A DNA stretch of 64,000 bases from positions 1-64,000 of the forward strand of contig NZ_BMQM01000010.1 of assembly GCF_014648115.1 (NCBI RefSeq). Reading direction: 5' to 3'. Source of the stretch: Deinococcus seoulensis (GTDB taxonomy: Bacteria; Deinococcota; Deinococci; Deinococcales; Deinococcaceae). The translations under genes were made by a program, and so were the position numbers. Shown here one piece after another: positions 1-12,092 of the stretch; within the stretch, counting starts at the first letter, position 1; each line of letters begins with the position of its first letter. A model generated the notes under the pieces. That model was not told where the DNA came from. It was given only the letters and a program-made list of their open reading frames with translations, and made no database searches.

Positions 1-60
1 AGCTCAGCATGCTGATAGTTTATCAGAGCACCCTCAGCTCCCTGGAATCCAGGAAGAGCC

Positions 61-125
61 AAACAAAAAACCCGCCTCGTGGGCGGTTATTCCTAGAAGA
101 TAGCGCGGAATGCAGGGCCTGTCAA
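61..125 (-). promoter_or_regulatory. Promoter firing directly into a terminator (unit A)
   Basis: On the minus strand a -35 box TTGACA (120-125) and a -10 box TATCTT (97-102) are separated by exactly 17 bp. About 10 bp past the expected start (near 90) lies a hairpin (arms 72-76 and 82-86) followed by an unbroken T-run on the minus strand (61-70). The predicted transcript is only about 30 nt and holds no gene. The spacer is shared with units B and C further along. Confidence 0.6.
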
Positions 126-241
126 ATCCATGCAGGCCACCGGGAAAACGCTGTCCGGGACGCACCCGGGTACATCGGCAGGCCTGCGGCCCCATGCACC
201 CCCCCCTGCGAATCGTGACGTGCCGTCTGGGAGAAAGGTCG

Positions 242-257
242 CCAGTCTGTATACTGG
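242..257 (+). promoter_or_regulatory. der promoter, -10 TATACT inside an inverted repeat
   Basis: TATACT at 250-255 is a near-consensus -10 box about 100 bp before the der start. It lies inside the inverted repeat CCAGT-N6-ACTGG (242-257), which could be a regulator site. No clear -35 is visible. The leader would be about 95 nt and carries AAGGAG (341-346) before the ATG. Confidence 0.5.
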
Positions 258-355
258 AAAGTCTGTGGTCCGGGCCGCCCAGTGGGGGCGGCGGACAATC
301 GGCGGAACCCCCCAGGCGCCCGGGGCGGAACCGACACCGTACAAGGAGCGTCCAC

Positions 356-1678
356 ATGCATAAAGTCGCCATCGTAGGCCGACCCAACGTCGGCAAATCC
401 AGCCTGTTCAACCGCCTCATCGGCCGCCGCGAGGCCGTCGTGGCCGACCTTCCCGGCGTCACCCGCGACGCCAAGGAAGGCCTGATGCTGCACCAGAACC
501 ACCGCATCACCCTGATCGACACCGGCGGCCTCTGGAGCGGCGACGAGTGGGAAGACGCCATCCGCGAGAAAGCCGAGTGGGCCATGGAAGGCGCGCAGGC
601 CGTCATCTTCGTCCTCGACCCCCGCGAGGGCCTCTCGGCCGCCGATTACGAGGTCACCGACTGGCTGCGCCGCCTGGGCAAACCCGTCATCATTGCCGCG
701 AACAAGATCGACAGCCCCAAGCACGAGGTCTACATGGCCGAACTGTGGGGCCTGGGCTTCGGGGAACCCGTCGCCATCAGCGCCGAACACGCGCGCGGCC
801 TGGACGATCTGCTTGACCGCGTCATGGAGCACATGCCCGAGGACACCGAGGACGTCCCGGAAATCGCGCCCATCCGCATTTCCCTGATCGGCCGCCCGAA
901 CGTCGGCAAGAGCAGCCTGCTGAACGCCATCACGCAGACTGACCGCGCCATCGTCGCCGACATGCCCGGCACCACCCGCGACTCCCTGGACGTCGAGTGG
1001 GACTACGGCGGTCAGCGTTTCGTGCTGGTCGATACCGCCGGCATCCGCAAGAAACCCGACACGGCCGTCGAGGACTACGCCATCCAGCGTTCGCAGGCCG
1101 CCATCGGCCGCAGCGACCTGATCTGGCTGGTCGTGAACGCCGGGGATCTGGGCGACCACGAACTGAAACTCGCGAACATCGCGTACGACAGCGGCAAACC
1201 CGTGATCGTCATCGTGAACAAGTGGGACCTCGTGCCCGACGCGGACCTCAAGGCCACCGAGAAGGACCTGAACCAGAAACTCCACCACATCAGCTACGCG
1301 CCCCGCGTGTACACCAGCGCCATCAACGAGTACGGCATTCACGAGATGCTGGCCGAAGCCATGAAACTCCACGAGAAATGGCAGAGCCGCATCCCCACCA
1401 GCGAACTGAACCGCTGGCTGGGCGTCTGGCAGATGCGTCAGAGCGTCCCGAACTTCCACGGCAAGAAACTCAAGATGTACTTCATGACCCAGGTCGAAAC
1501 CGCGCCCCCCACGTTTGCGATCTTCTGCAACCGCGCCGACTTCGTCACCCGCGCCTACGAGGGCTTCCTGCAGAACCGCATCCGCGAGGACCTGCAACTC
1601 GCCGGGATTCCCGTGCGCCTCAAGTGGAACGAGAAAGGCCCGTACAAACGCGGCAAGAACGCCGAGAACGACGACTGA
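356..1678 (+). CDS. der: Ribosome-assembly GTPase Der (EngA)
   Basis: Essential double-GTPase needed for maturation of the 50S ribosomal subunit. The 440-residue product has two tandem G domains, each with the P-loop GRPNVGKSS (about residues 8-16 and 178-186), NK-D motifs (NKID near 116, NKWD near 288) and a C-terminal KH-like domain ending in a basic, Asn/Lys-rich tail. The reading frame stays open upstream to 110, but the ATG at 356 is chosen because AAGGAG lies about 9 bp before it and the protein then begins directly with the first G domain, as in the family. A strong terminator follows at 1705, so the gene appears to be monocistronic. Confidence 0.97.
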   Translation: MHKVAIVGRPNVGKSSLFNRLIGRREAVVADLPGVTRDAKEGLMLHQNHRITLIDTGGLWSGDEWEDAIREKAEWAMEGAQAVIFVLDPREGLSAADYEVTDWLRRLGKPVIIAANKIDSPKHEVYMAELWGLGFGEPVAISAEHARGLDDLLDRVMEHMPEDTEDVPEIAPIRISLIGRPNVGKSSLLNAITQTDRAIVADMPGTTRDSLDVEWDYGGQRFVLVDTAGIRKKPDTAVEDYAIQRSQAAIGRSDLIWLVVNAGDLGDHELKLANIAYDSGKPVIVIVNKWDLVPDADLKATEKDLNQKLHHISYAPRVYTSAINEYGIHEMLAEAMKLHEKWQSRIPTSELNRWLGVWQMRQSVPNFHGKKLKMYFMTQVETAPPTFAIFCNRADFVTRAYEGFLQNRIREDLQLAGIPVRLKWNEKGPYKRGKNAENDD

Positions 1679-1704
1679 ACCGCACTTTGGACGTACGTCA
1701 CGTG

Positions 1705-1728
1705 CCCCCGCTCCGGCGGGGGTTTTTC
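1705..1728 (+). terminator. Rho-independent terminator of der
   Basis: CCCCCGC-TCCG-GCGGGGG stem-loop followed by TTTTTC, 26 bp after the der stop codon. Confidence 0.9.
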
Positions 1729-1775
1729 GTTACCAGTCAGCCGTGACCCGTCAGCCGTTCACGGCGCTGCCCCGG

Positions 1776-3617
1776 TCAGGGTGCCTGTCCGGCAAAGTAC
1801 TTCCGGGCCAGGGCCACGGCGTCCAGCCCGACCTCGTGTCCGATGCGCCGCCCGGCGAGGTCGTCGGGTTCGATGTGAATGCCGCCCCAGATGCGGGACT
1901 GCCCGGCCTGATCGGCGGCGTCGGCGTACGTGGCCCATTGCAGGTGCACGGGCGCGTCGTTGGTACTGGAGTCGCTGCGGATGAAGCCGGGCGCGGCCGT
2001 CATCTCGTACAGGCCGCCGGGGAAGAAGCCGCTGCCGGTCAGGTCAGTCAGGACGCTGGCGGCCGCGCGGCTGAACGTGGAGTGCCCGGACACGAAGCCG
2101 GGGAAGGCAGGACTGACGAACACGGCCGTCTGGTACGGAATCCAGTCGGCCGGGTCGCGCCAGCTGAAGCCCCCGGCGGGGTTGAAGGCCCGCACGAGCA
2201 GTTTCCCGCCGCGTTCCTCGGTCACGCCTGCCTCGTCGGGGAGGGCCTGCCGGGCGGCCAGGACGCGCACCAGCGTGATGGGCCGCGCGGAATCCGCCTG
2301 CCGTTTCACGTCCCAGGCGGCGATGGCGGCGTCGTGCATGGCGGCGTTCAGGGCCAGGTACAGTTTCACGTCCCATTCCAGGCGGGGCAGCGCTGGCCCC
2401 TGACCGCCCAGCCGGTGGGCGAGGCGGGGGTCGTCACTGACGGCGTTCGCCAGGACGTTCCAGTGGCCGGGGGGCGTCTCGGCGCGCGGGCCGTCCGCCC
2501 AGAATTCCGCGATGACCCGCCCGTAATCCGCGAGTTTCGTGGGGTTCGGCGCGTACGGTTGCCCGGTGACGGGGTTCACGGGGTGCCCGCGCCCGTCGTT
2601 GGTGCCCAGGGGGTTGTTGCCGGTCACGGCGGGGGACAGGTCGGTCATGTCGGGCCGGGCGGGGTCCAGCTGGGCCTGCCGCCGCAGCAGGTCCGGCACC
2701 CAGCGGGCCGCCATGAGTGGGTCGCTGATGCTGGGGAAGGCGCCCGGGTCGTGATAGAAGCGGCCCTGGCGGGTCATGGCGAAGGGTTTCACGTTCCCCC
2801 ACTGGGCGCCCATGAAGGTCTGCGGGCCGCTGAGGGGAATGCCGTTCTGCGTGAACGGTTCTTTCAGCAGCAGCGGTTGCCAGCGGTCGGGGTTGCTGGG
2901 GGTCGCGCCGGGAATCTCGGGGCGCAGCGGCCCGTTCACGGCGCGGTAGCCGGTGGTGTCGGCGTACCCCTGCCCCTCGTTCGCGCCGTCCGTGCGGGCG
3001 GCGTCCAGGACGGCCTGCGCGATGCGGTTGCCGGTCGCGGCGGGTGTGTTCCCCTGCGTGCCGGTGTCGGCGGGGTCCAGGCCCAGGTGCCGCAGGCGGT
3101 CGTCGAAGCAGGTGCCGAGCGCCGGGACGATCCCCGCGTACCGGGCGCGCAGGACGCGGTGCGCGGCGCGGTTCAGGGCCTGTTCGACCTGCGCGGGCGT
3201 GCCCTGGTGGGTTTCCTGAACGAACACGCCCTGCGCGGTGGGGTCGAAGGCGGCCCAGGTGTCGTACATGGCAGCGGACAGGTGAAAGAGGTTACGGGCG
3301 TGCGCGGTGGGTTGCGGCAGCACGCTGCGGATGGCGTTCAGGGCCAGTTCGTCCCACACGCGCGCCGCCGAGTTCCCCGGCGCCTCGATGGCGGCCCACG
3401 CGGCGGGCGTCAGGGGGCAGGGGGGCGTGCCGGTGCTGACGGTGGGGCCAGGGTTGCCGGGAGCCGCGCCGGTGGTCGTGCCGGTGTCCGTGATCGGCGT
3501 GGCCGGGCAGGCGGTCAGGGTCACGGTCAGGGCCGCGCCCAGGGCGCCGTGCCGCAGGGAACGCGGCCATGCCGGGCGGCCGGGCTGTGGGCGCGTGAAT
3601 GTGAAGGGCGTCTTCAT
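1776..3617 (-). CDS. Vanadium-dependent haloperoxidase / PAP2-like lipoprotein
   Basis: Secreted, probably lipid-anchored member of the vanadium haloperoxidase/PAP2 phosphatase fold (613 aa). The N-terminus is a basic stretch, a hydrophobic segment and a lipobox-like LTAC near residue 37. The three vanadate/phosphate-binding motifs are present and ordered: KX6RP (KRQADSARP, near 437), SGHS (near 509) and GIHIEPDD...GRRIG (near 577-590). Peroxidase and phosphatase activities cannot be told apart from these motifs alone. No operon partner is obvious; the next upstream gene on this strand (3718-5586) is separated by a large hairpin. The length fits the bacterial haloperoxidase-like secreted group. 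Confidence 0.82.
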   Translation of the reverse strand: MKTPFTFTRPQPGRPAWPRSLRHGALGAALTVTLTACPATPITDTGTTTGAAPGNPGPTVSTGTPPCPLTPAAWAAIEAPGNSAARVWDELALNAIRSVLPQPTAHARNLFHLSAAMYDTWAAFDPTAQGVFVQETHQGTPAQVEQALNRAAHRVLRARYAGIVPALGTCFDDRLRHLGLDPADTGTQGNTPAATGNRIAQAVLDAARTDGANEGQGYADTTGYRAVNGPLRPEIPGATPSNPDRWQPLLLKEPFTQNGIPLSGPQTFMGAQWGNVKPFAMTRQGRFYHDPGAFPSISDPLMAARWVPDLLRRQAQLDPARPDMTDLSPAVTGNNPLGTNDGRGHPVNPVTGQPYAPNPTKLADYGRVIAEFWADGPRAETPPGHWNVLANAVSDDPRLAHRLGGQGPALPRLEWDVKLYLALNAAMHDAAIAAWDVKRQADSARPITLVRVLAARQALPDEAGVTEERGGKLLVRAFNPAGGFSWRDPADWIPYQTAVFVSPAFPGFVSGHSTFSRAAASVLTDLTGSGFFPGGLYEMTAAPGFIRSDSSTNDAPVHLQWATYADAADQAGQSRIWGGIHIEPDDLAGRRIGHEVGLDAVALARKYFAGQAP

Positions 3618-3662
3618 CTGCCGCGCAGTCTATGGCGCAGGCTGACCCCCGGTGCAGCAACG

Positions 3663-3705
3663 GGACGGGGGACACAGGCGCCGGGTGTGGCTGTGTCCCC
3701 CGTCC
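3663..3705. terminator. Large GC hairpin between two minus-strand genes
   Basis: A perfect 15-bp inverted repeat (3663-3677 and 3691-3705) with a 13-nt loop lies just past the stop of the 3718-5586 gene. There is no T-run, so a role in termination or mRNA 3'-end stabilisation is inferred from position. Confidence 0.6.
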
Positions 3706-3717
3706 GGGTGGTGCCGC

Positions 3718-5586
3718 TTACGGCTGGTAGGTCTTGATCAGTCCGCCGAATCCGCTGAGGGTCCGGGCGCGGTAGAACACCAGGCTGATCGGCAGGTTGC
3801 TGCCGCTGGCCGGCACGAAATCGATGTTCAGGCGGTCGCTCTGCGCGCGCCACAGCATGACGGGCTCGTCGGGTTTCAGGGCGTTGCCGCTGCGGGGTAA
3901 CTTGATGGTCTGCGTGATGGGGCCGTCCTGCACGTTCATGGCGCCCCGGTACAGGCCGCCGCGCGGGCTGAGTGCCACGGCGGTGCCGGCCGCGCCGTTC
4001 ACTTCCAGGTCGTACAGTACGCCGTAGTTGCCGCTCAGGCGCACGCTCTGGCGGGTCAGGGCGTCGGTGCCCACGATGGCGGGGTCCACCTGTCCGTCCC
4101 CGATCACGATGCGGGTGGGCAGGCTGCTCAGGTTCACGCGCAGGTGCCGCACGGCGTCCGGGAAGGTGCCGCGCACGTGCCGCCCGTCGGGTTGCAGGTA
4201 CGGGAGTTGCTGCGCGACCTGCCCGGTGGGCGGCAGGCTGTCTTCCAGCATCAGGAAGGTCAGTTCCACGCGGCCCGAGGTGGTCAGGTCCTGCATGACG
4301 TTCACGCCGCTCCCGGCGCTAAGGGTGGGGCTGGCGTACACGGCGGCCGACTGCCCCGGCATCAGGCTCAGGGTGGTGCCGCCGCTGGACGCGAAGTACT
4401 CCATGAGCGTCACCTGCCCCAGGATGCCCTCGATGCGGGTGGGGGCCGTCTCGCCCAGGCGTTCGCTGCGGACTTCCACGGCGCGGGATTCGAGGTTGCG
4501 GGCCATGACGTACAGGCGCGCCGGGCGGCCCAGGCCGTTCAGGTGGTACGCCAGCAGCCGCGCGCGCCCCTGCACGCTGTCCTGGTACAGGATGCCGCTC
4601 TGGGTGGGTACCTCGGGACTGTCGCTGAACAGCAGCGGGTAGTTCGGGCCGTCCACGGTGACGGGCGTCGCCGACGGGTAGTTCAGGATCTGCGGGTCCG
4701 GGAAGGCGTCGCCGGGCTGCGCGTACTTCAGGGCGTACGTCAGCGGACTGTCGGCGGGCGTGCCTTCCACGCGGATGGTGCGCGTGAACGGCTGGCTCTG
4801 AAGGCCCCGGCTGTTCGTGACGGTCAGCCCGACCGTGTACGTGCCGGGCTGAAAGTACGCGTCCTGCCGGCCGGTCCAGCGGCGCGCGGTGATGTCCGCG
4901 CCGTCCGGGTCGAAGGGGTACTCGGTGTACACGACCCGCTCGCCCGGCGCGTACACGCTCTTGTCGGTACTGAATCGCGCCTGCGGGCTCAGGGGGTTGC
5001 CGCCGTCGCGCAGGGCGGTCAGCGTGAAGCTGCGGTCGTCGGTGCTCAGGTTGGCGTTCAGGGCGTCGGCCAGCGTGCGGACGCTGACGTACAGGGTGGT
5101 GCCCACGCTGGCGACCGTCCCGGCGGGTTGCGCCTGCCCGCTCAGCGAGGCGCTGTTCTGGCGGACATCCACGCTCAGGCGCGCCAGTTGCAGCTGGGTG
5201 CCGCTGCCCAGCAGCGGTTGCCCCAGCAGGTCCGCCGCCTCGCGCAGGGGCAGCATGGTGCGCCCCCCGATCAGGCGGGGCGGGCTCTGTAGCGTGACCG
5301 GGGTGCCGTTCACGAACGCGCCCGTCTGGTCCAGCGTGAAGGTCAGTTGCACCGAGCCGAGCATGGGCTGCGCGGCCCGCGCCTCCCCCAGCACGCTGAC
5401 CAGTCCGGCCGCGCCCAGTCCGGCCAGCACCCCCGCAGCTGGTGCGGCGGGGGTCAGGGTGGGGGTCAGCAGGGCCAGGAGTGGCAGCAGACGGGATCGT
5501 CGGGGAGAACGGGGGAACGCGAGCAGGGAAGACCGTGAAAACCGCATCCGCCGAGTATGCCTGCCCGGCCTGACCGGAATCTTCAT
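3718..5586 (-). CDS. Secreted protein, copper-amine-oxidase-N-like and PKD-like domains
   Basis: Exported protein of about 622 aa. After a long Arg-rich n-region there is a hydrophobic leader ending around an ALA/ARA-type cleavage site near residue 90. The segment that follows (about 100-210; FVNGTPVTL, GGRTMLPLREAADLLG, LYVSVRTLADALN) matches the copper-amine-oxidase N-terminal/stalk repeat seen in many surface proteins. A PKD-like module comes next (near 215-300; QPGTYTVGLTVTNSRG). The remaining ~320 residues are beta-rich and unrecognised. The ATG at 5586 is preferred because AAGG sits 7 bp upstream; an internal ATG at 5547 (MRFSRSS) would also give a signal peptide. A cell-wall or surface role is inferred. 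Confidence 0.7.
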   Translation of the reverse strand: MKIPVRPGRHTRRMRFSRSSLLAFPRSPRRSRLLPLLALLTPTLTPAAPAAGVLAGLGAAGLVSVLGEARAAQPMLGSVQLTFTLDQTGAFVNGTPVTLQSPPRLIGGRTMLPLREAADLLGQPLLGSGTQLQLARLSVDVRQNSASLSGQAQPAGTVASVGTTLYVSVRTLADALNANLSTDDRSFTLTALRDGGNPLSPQARFSTDKSVYAPGERVVYTEYPFDPDGADITARRWTGRQDAYFQPGTYTVGLTVTNSRGLQSQPFTRTIRVEGTPADSPLTYALKYAQPGDAFPDPQILNYPSATPVTVDGPNYPLLFSDSPEVPTQSGILYQDSVQGRARLLAYHLNGLGRPARLYVMARNLESRAVEVRSERLGETAPTRIEGILGQVTLMEYFASSGGTTLSLMPGQSAAVYASPTLSAGSGVNVMQDLTTSGRVELTFLMLEDSLPPTGQVAQQLPYLQPDGRHVRGTFPDAVRHLRVNLSSLPTRIVIGDGQVDPAIVGTDALTRQSVRLSGNYGVLYDLEVNGAAGTAVALSPRGGLYRGAMNVQDGPITQTIKLPRSGNALKPDEPVMLWRAQSDRLNIDFVPASGSNLPISLVFYRARTLSGFGGLIKTYQP

Positions 5587-5740
5587 GCAGTGACCTTGTT
5601 GGTCTTTTCTGACCGTACCCTCAAGGGAACATGGGTGCGCCGTACAGAGCTGCGGGGTACGGAGCTGCGGGGTCATGGGCAAGCCCGGCGGCGGGGGTGG
5701 TGGGGGTGTGCGCTTTCAATCGCCGGGCAGGGGAGGGGCA

Positions 5741-5746
5741 TACACT
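5741..5746 (+). promoter_or_regulatory. -10 box TACACT of the leader ORF / ftsH
   Basis: TACACT ends 5 bp before the ATG of the 30-codon leader ORF at 5752, so the transcript would be leaderless or nearly so. Confidence 0.5.
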
Positions 5747-5751
5747 GGGGC

Positions 5752-5840
5752 ATGAACGAGAGCGGCGTGACGGGTGAAGGCATGTCCGGCGTGACCCTGA
5801 CCACCCTGGCCGGTGCGACCCTGGCCGGTGCGGGGCGCGC

Positions 5841-5844
<4 letters not shown>
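5752..5844 (+). CDS. 30-residue leader ORF overlapping ftsH
   Basis: Small ORF of 30 codons, rich in Gly, Ala and Thr, whose TGA overlaps the ftsH ATG as ATGA (5841-5844). A -10 box ends 5 bp before its ATG, so ribosomes would load on this ORF first and reach ftsH by translational coupling. This may be its only role. No domain is recognisable. The alternative is that it is not translated and ftsH has a conventional leader. Confidence 0.45.
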
Positions 5845-7703
<1,859 letters not shown>

Positions 7704-7710
7704 CAGGGGG

Positions 7711-7796
7711 GCGGATGGCAGAAAGCAGATGGCAGATGGCGAATTCCCGCCTCTGCCATCTGCCTTGAGCCATCTGCTATCTGCCCTGACTGCTAG
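7711..7796. repeat. Heptad repeat tract (TGGCAGA-type) forming a hairpin
   Basis: Degenerate tandem copies of a 7-bp unit of type GGCAGAT fill the spacer between the convergent ftsH and frnE genes. Two copies lie in opposite orientation (7731-7740 and 7755-7764) and form a perfect 10-bp inverted repeat with a 14-nt loop, so the tract may also act as a bidirectional terminator. The same unit recurs near 26.56, 29.68 and 34.29 kb. Confidence 0.75.
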
Positions 7797-7818
7797 CTGC
7801 CCTGTGCCTTCCCGGCGT

Positions 7819-8574
<756 letters not shown>

Positions 8575-8587
8575 GCCCACATTCTCC

Positions 8588-8610
8588 CATGCTTTACAAA
8601 ACAAAGCATG
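8588..8610. promoter_or_regulatory. Perfect palindrome upstream of frnE
   Basis: CATGCTTT-N7-AAAGCATG, an 8-bp perfect inverted repeat in an AT-rich patch, begins 14 bp upstream of the frnE start. It looks like a regulator site. It does not match the RDRM (TTATG...CATAA) known upstream of frnE and other radiation-response genes in D. radiodurans. Confidence 0.55.
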
Positions 8611-8716
8611 AGCTGGGGCACAAATGCCGCCCACCCTCCCCACACCGACCCCGCATGAAGCGACCCGACAGGCACACCTCAGCGTCCGTCAGCTTCCACG
8701 TGCTACCACTGACAGT

Positions 8717-9661
8717 ATGAACCGGCGTTCCACGCCCCTGAACGTCCCTGCCCTGACCCTCGCCGCCCTGCTGAGCACCCACGCCCAGGCACGCACCCCC
8801 GACCTGACCGGCGCCGCCACCCGCGCCGCCGCCGCCCTGAACGGCGTGCTGCGCAACTGCCCGGCCAGTTTCGAGACCATCGGCACGCCCGGCAAACAGT
8901 GCGTCGGTGCGCCCGGCACCACCGAACAGGTCCGCCAGACCCTGACCGCCACCCTGAAAGACGACCTGTACGGCGTGTGGCGCAGCCGCGACGAGCAGCG
9001 CAGCGTGTTCAACTGGCTGGGCACCCCCGGCGGGTTCGTGTACCTGCGCCTGCAACCCGACCCGGACGGCCGCGCCCAGACCCTGGTGTACCTGGACCTG
9101 CCCCCCGACGGCGACCCCACCCCGGACACCCCGCCTGCCAGCGCCACTGCCAGCAATCCCCCTGCTAGCGCCACTGCCAGCAGCGCGGCCCCGGCAGCCA
9201 GGGGCGCGGCCCTCCCGGCAGGGGCCGTGCAGATGGGCGGCGTGACCCTCACCCCGCTGGACTCGCCTTCCGTGCAGGCGGCCCGTCCGGCGCCCGCACC
9301 CCCCGCGCCGCAACTGACCGCCAGCCGCCCGGCACCCGCCGCGCCCACCCCGACGCTGGTGGTCACGCTCGCCCCGGGCGCAGTCACGGCGCGCTCGCTG
9401 GCGCCCGTGCCGTTCAGCCGCCCGCTGTCCCTGCAGACCAGTCGCCTGAACGGCCCGGACGTGCTGGCCGTGCAGAACCGCCTGATCCGCCTGATGCGCC
9501 CCGTGCGCCCCGGCCAGGGCGACGGCTGGTTCGGTCCCGTCACCGCCGACGCCGTGCGCGCCTTCCAGTCGGCCAGTGGCCTGCCCGTCACGGGCCGCGT
9601 GGACCGCGCCACCTGGGACCGCCTGTTCTCCCCGGACGCCCGTCCCTTCACTGCCCCCTGA
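8717..9661 (+). CDS. Secreted peptidoglycan-binding-domain protein
   Basis: Exported protein of 314 aa. An N-terminal hydrophobic segment ends at an AQA-like site near residue 22. An uncharacterised domain follows (about 25-135, containing CPAS...KQC). A long Ala/Pro/Thr/Ser-rich linker comes next, with a direct repeat encoding PPASATAS. The C-terminal peptidoglycan-binding-1 module (about 245-305) shows [27 protein letters not shown] and [15 protein letters not shown]. It probably docks to the cell wall; no catalytic domain is evident. The ATG at 8717 gives a proper signal peptide. It lies upstream of, and on the same strand as, a cell-wall amidase. Confidence 0.75.
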   Translation: MNRRSTPLNVPALTLAALLSTHAQARTPDLTGAATRAAAALNGVLRNCPASFETIGTPGKQCVGAPGTTEQVRQTLTATLKDDLYGVWRSRDEQRSVFNWLGTPGGFVYLRLQPDPDGRAQTLVYLDLPPDGDPTPDTPPASATASNPPASATASSAAPAARGAALPAGAVQMGGVTLTPLDSPSVQAARPAPAPPAPQLTASRPAPAAPTPTLVVTLAPGAVTARSLAPVPFSRPLSLQTSRLNGPDVLAVQNRLIRLMRPVRPGQGDGWFGPVTADAVRAFQSASGLPVTGRVDRATWDRLFSPDARPFTAP

Positions 9662-9857
9662 CGGGTGGGCGGGTGGAGCTGCGGCCCGTGCCTGTCGTCC
9701 TCCTTTCGGTGCAGGACCCGGCGCGCCTTCCTCATGAGACGCCGCCCCGGACCTGTCCCGGCCCCGGCCCGGATGGGCAGAACAGCCCTCCTGCACACGC
9801 TTTTGCGCCGGGCGGCACCTGAATGAGATACGCGCCTCAATTCTCACTGCCGCCCGG

Positions 9858-9863
9858 TACAGT
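9858..9863 (+). promoter_or_regulatory. -10 box TACAGT of the amidase gene
   Basis: TACAGT ends 9 bp before the ATG at 9873, which predicts a leader of only 1-3 nt. The rest of the 211-bp spacer (9662-9872) holds nothing else I recognise. Confidence 0.5.
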
Positions 9864-9872
9864 AAAAGACAC

Positions 9873-11645
9873 ATGAAGCCGACTGCCCTTTTCCTCTCAT
9901 CTGCTCTGCTGCTGGCGGTCGCGGGTTCAGGACTGGCCCAGACCGGTGATCCATTTCAGCGGGCCGCGCCCACCGCCGTTCCTCCCGTCGTGTCCACCCC
10001 GGTCGCGCAGGTCGGGCCGGGCGGCGTGCCCGCCGTGCCCATCACGCTGACCGGCGTGCAGAACGCCACCTTCGGCTCCCCCCGCTCCAGCAACCAGGGC
10101 AGCGCCACGCGCGTGGTGTTCGACCTCGCTCCCGGCGTCAGTTACTCCCTGACGCCCACCTTCACGGGCCTGCGCGTGGACGTGCAGGGCGCGCGCGTGC
10201 AACCGGCCGTGATCATGGGCCTGGGCAACAGCGTCACCGAGTACCGCGCCGGGGGCGGGCAGGTCACGCTGTCCACCCTGTTCCCGCTGTCCCTGACCGA
10301 CGGCTGGCAGGCGCGCGAGGCGACCCTGGCGACCGGTACGCGCGTGCTGATCATCGACATCGGCGCGACCGTCACGGGCGGCGCCCCGAACAGCCGCGTG
10401 CTGGCCAGCGCGCCCATCAGCGCCGCCGCGCAGGCCGTCCTGAACGCCCCGGTCACCCCCACCCCGGTCAGCGTCAGCAGCCTCCCGCCCGGCGACACCG
10501 TCACGCGCGGCGGGAAGGTCCTGCCGCCCGCCCCGGCCCTGCCCGGCGACAACACCGCCCGCCCCAGCGCCCTGAGCGGACAGGTGCCCGGCACGCCAAC
10601 CGGCGTCACGCTGCCCCCACTGCGCGTCGGCAAGAGCCCCGGCCAGACCCGCGTGGTCCTGGACCTGCCGCCCGGCACCGCGTACCGCATCGTGCCCGGC
10701 CCCGGCGGCCTGAGCGTCGAACTGACCGGCCTGAGCGTCCCCGCCCAGCGCGAACGGAACGTCAGCCCGGAACTCACGGAATGGTCCGCGCAGCCCTCCC
10801 CGCTCGGCGGGACGGTCCTGCTGGCCACCCCCACCCCCACCACCGCCCGCAGCGGCTGGCGCGCGCAACTGCTGCCGCCGGGCAGCGGCACCCTGTCCCG
10901 GCTGGCCATCGACCTGTCGCCCGCCATGGCCGACCTGACCCCCCTGCCTGCCGCCGACCGCGTCCTGGCGGCCGTTCCGCCCGTGTCGGCGGCGCGCGGT
11001 ACGGCCATCCTGGCCCTGAGCGCCGCGTACGTCCGGCCCCGCGTGGTCATCGACGCCGGGCACGGCGGCCGCGACCCCGGCGCGGTCGGGTCGGTCATCG
11101 AGAAGGACGTCACGCTGGCCGTCGCGCTGCGCGTGCGTGACCTGCTGGCCCCCGCCGGGGTGGACGTCATCCTGACCCGCGACAGTGACCGCGAACTCAG
11201 CCGCGACAAGAACACCGACCTGAAGATGCGCGCCGGACTGGGCACGCCCGGCACGCAACTGTTCGTCAGTATTCACGTGAACGCCATGGACGCCCGCAAC
11301 GCCCTGAAAGGCTACGGCGTGGAAACCTGGTGGAACCCCAACCACCCCAACAGCAGCGCCCTGGCCGCCCTGCTGCAACGCAACATGATCGAGGCGACCG
11401 GCGCGTTCAGCAAGGGCCTGAAGAACAGCCAGTCCCTGAGCGTGCTGCGCAACAGCCGCGTTCCGGCCGCGCTGGTCGAGATCGGGTTCGCCAGCCACCC
11501 GGTCGACGGGCAGAACCTGAAAGACAGCAACTACCTGGACCGCGTGGCGCTGGGCATCGCGCAGGGCGTCCACGAGGCCCTGATGGGCGGCGTGACCGCC
11601 GACGCCGACAGCGGCGTCCCGGCCCTCGCCAAGCAGCGCCCCTGA
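9873..11645 (+). CDS. N-acetylmuramoyl-L-alanine amidase (Amidase_3) with AMIN-like N-terminus
   Basis: Secreted cell-wall amidase (590 aa) that cleaves the bond between N-acetylmuramic acid and L-Ala of the stem peptide. It has a signal peptide (about 1-22). Two related beta-rich AMIN-like segments follow (near 50-175 and 245-370), both with a TRVVFDL/TRVVLDL-PPG pattern. The C-terminal Amidase_3 domain carries the zinc ligands of DAGHGG (near 394), the downstream Glu/His region (SIHVNA near 465) and the catalytic Glu of LVEIGF (near 534). AMIN-type modules usually target amidases to septal peptidoglycan. The gene is preceded by a short -10/ATG arrangement. Confidence 0.93.
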   Translation: MKPTALFLSSALLLAVAGSGLAQTGDPFQRAAPTAVPPVVSTPVAQVGPGGVPAVPITLTGVQNATFGSPRSSNQGSATRVVFDLAPGVSYSLTPTFTGLRVDVQGARVQPAVIMGLGNSVTEYRAGGGQVTLSTLFPLSLTDGWQAREATLATGTRVLIIDIGATVTGGAPNSRVLASAPISAAAQAVLNAPVTPTPVSVSSLPPGDTVTRGGKVLPPAPALPGDNTARPSALSGQVPGTPTGVTLPPLRVGKSPGQTRVVLDLPPGTAYRIVPGPGGLSVELTGLSVPAQRERNVSPELTEWSAQPSPLGGTVLLATPTPTTARSGWRAQLLPPGSGTLSRLAIDLSPAMADLTPLPAADRVLAAVPPVSAARGTAILALSAAYVRPRVVIDAGHGGRDPGAVGSVIEKDVTLAVALRVRDLLAPAGVDVILTRDSDRELSRDKNTDLKMRAGLGTPGTQLFVSIHVNAMDARNALKGYGVETWWNPNHPNSSALAALLQRNMIEATGAFSKGLKNSQSLSVLRNSRVPAALVEIGFASHPVDGQNLKDSNYLDRVALGIAQGVHEALMGGVTADADSGVPALAKQRP

Positions 11646-11705
11646 ACCGGCACTGAACCGCGCCCCCCGGACCGTTCGTGGCCGCGCGTCAGGCACAATG
11701 ACGGC

Positions 11706-12092
<387 letters not shown>

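Noticed and set aside
122..1597. 491-codon open frame on the minus strand across der
   Set aside because: It is a shadow frame created by codon bias in high-G+C DNA; the der protein on the other strand is unmistakable.
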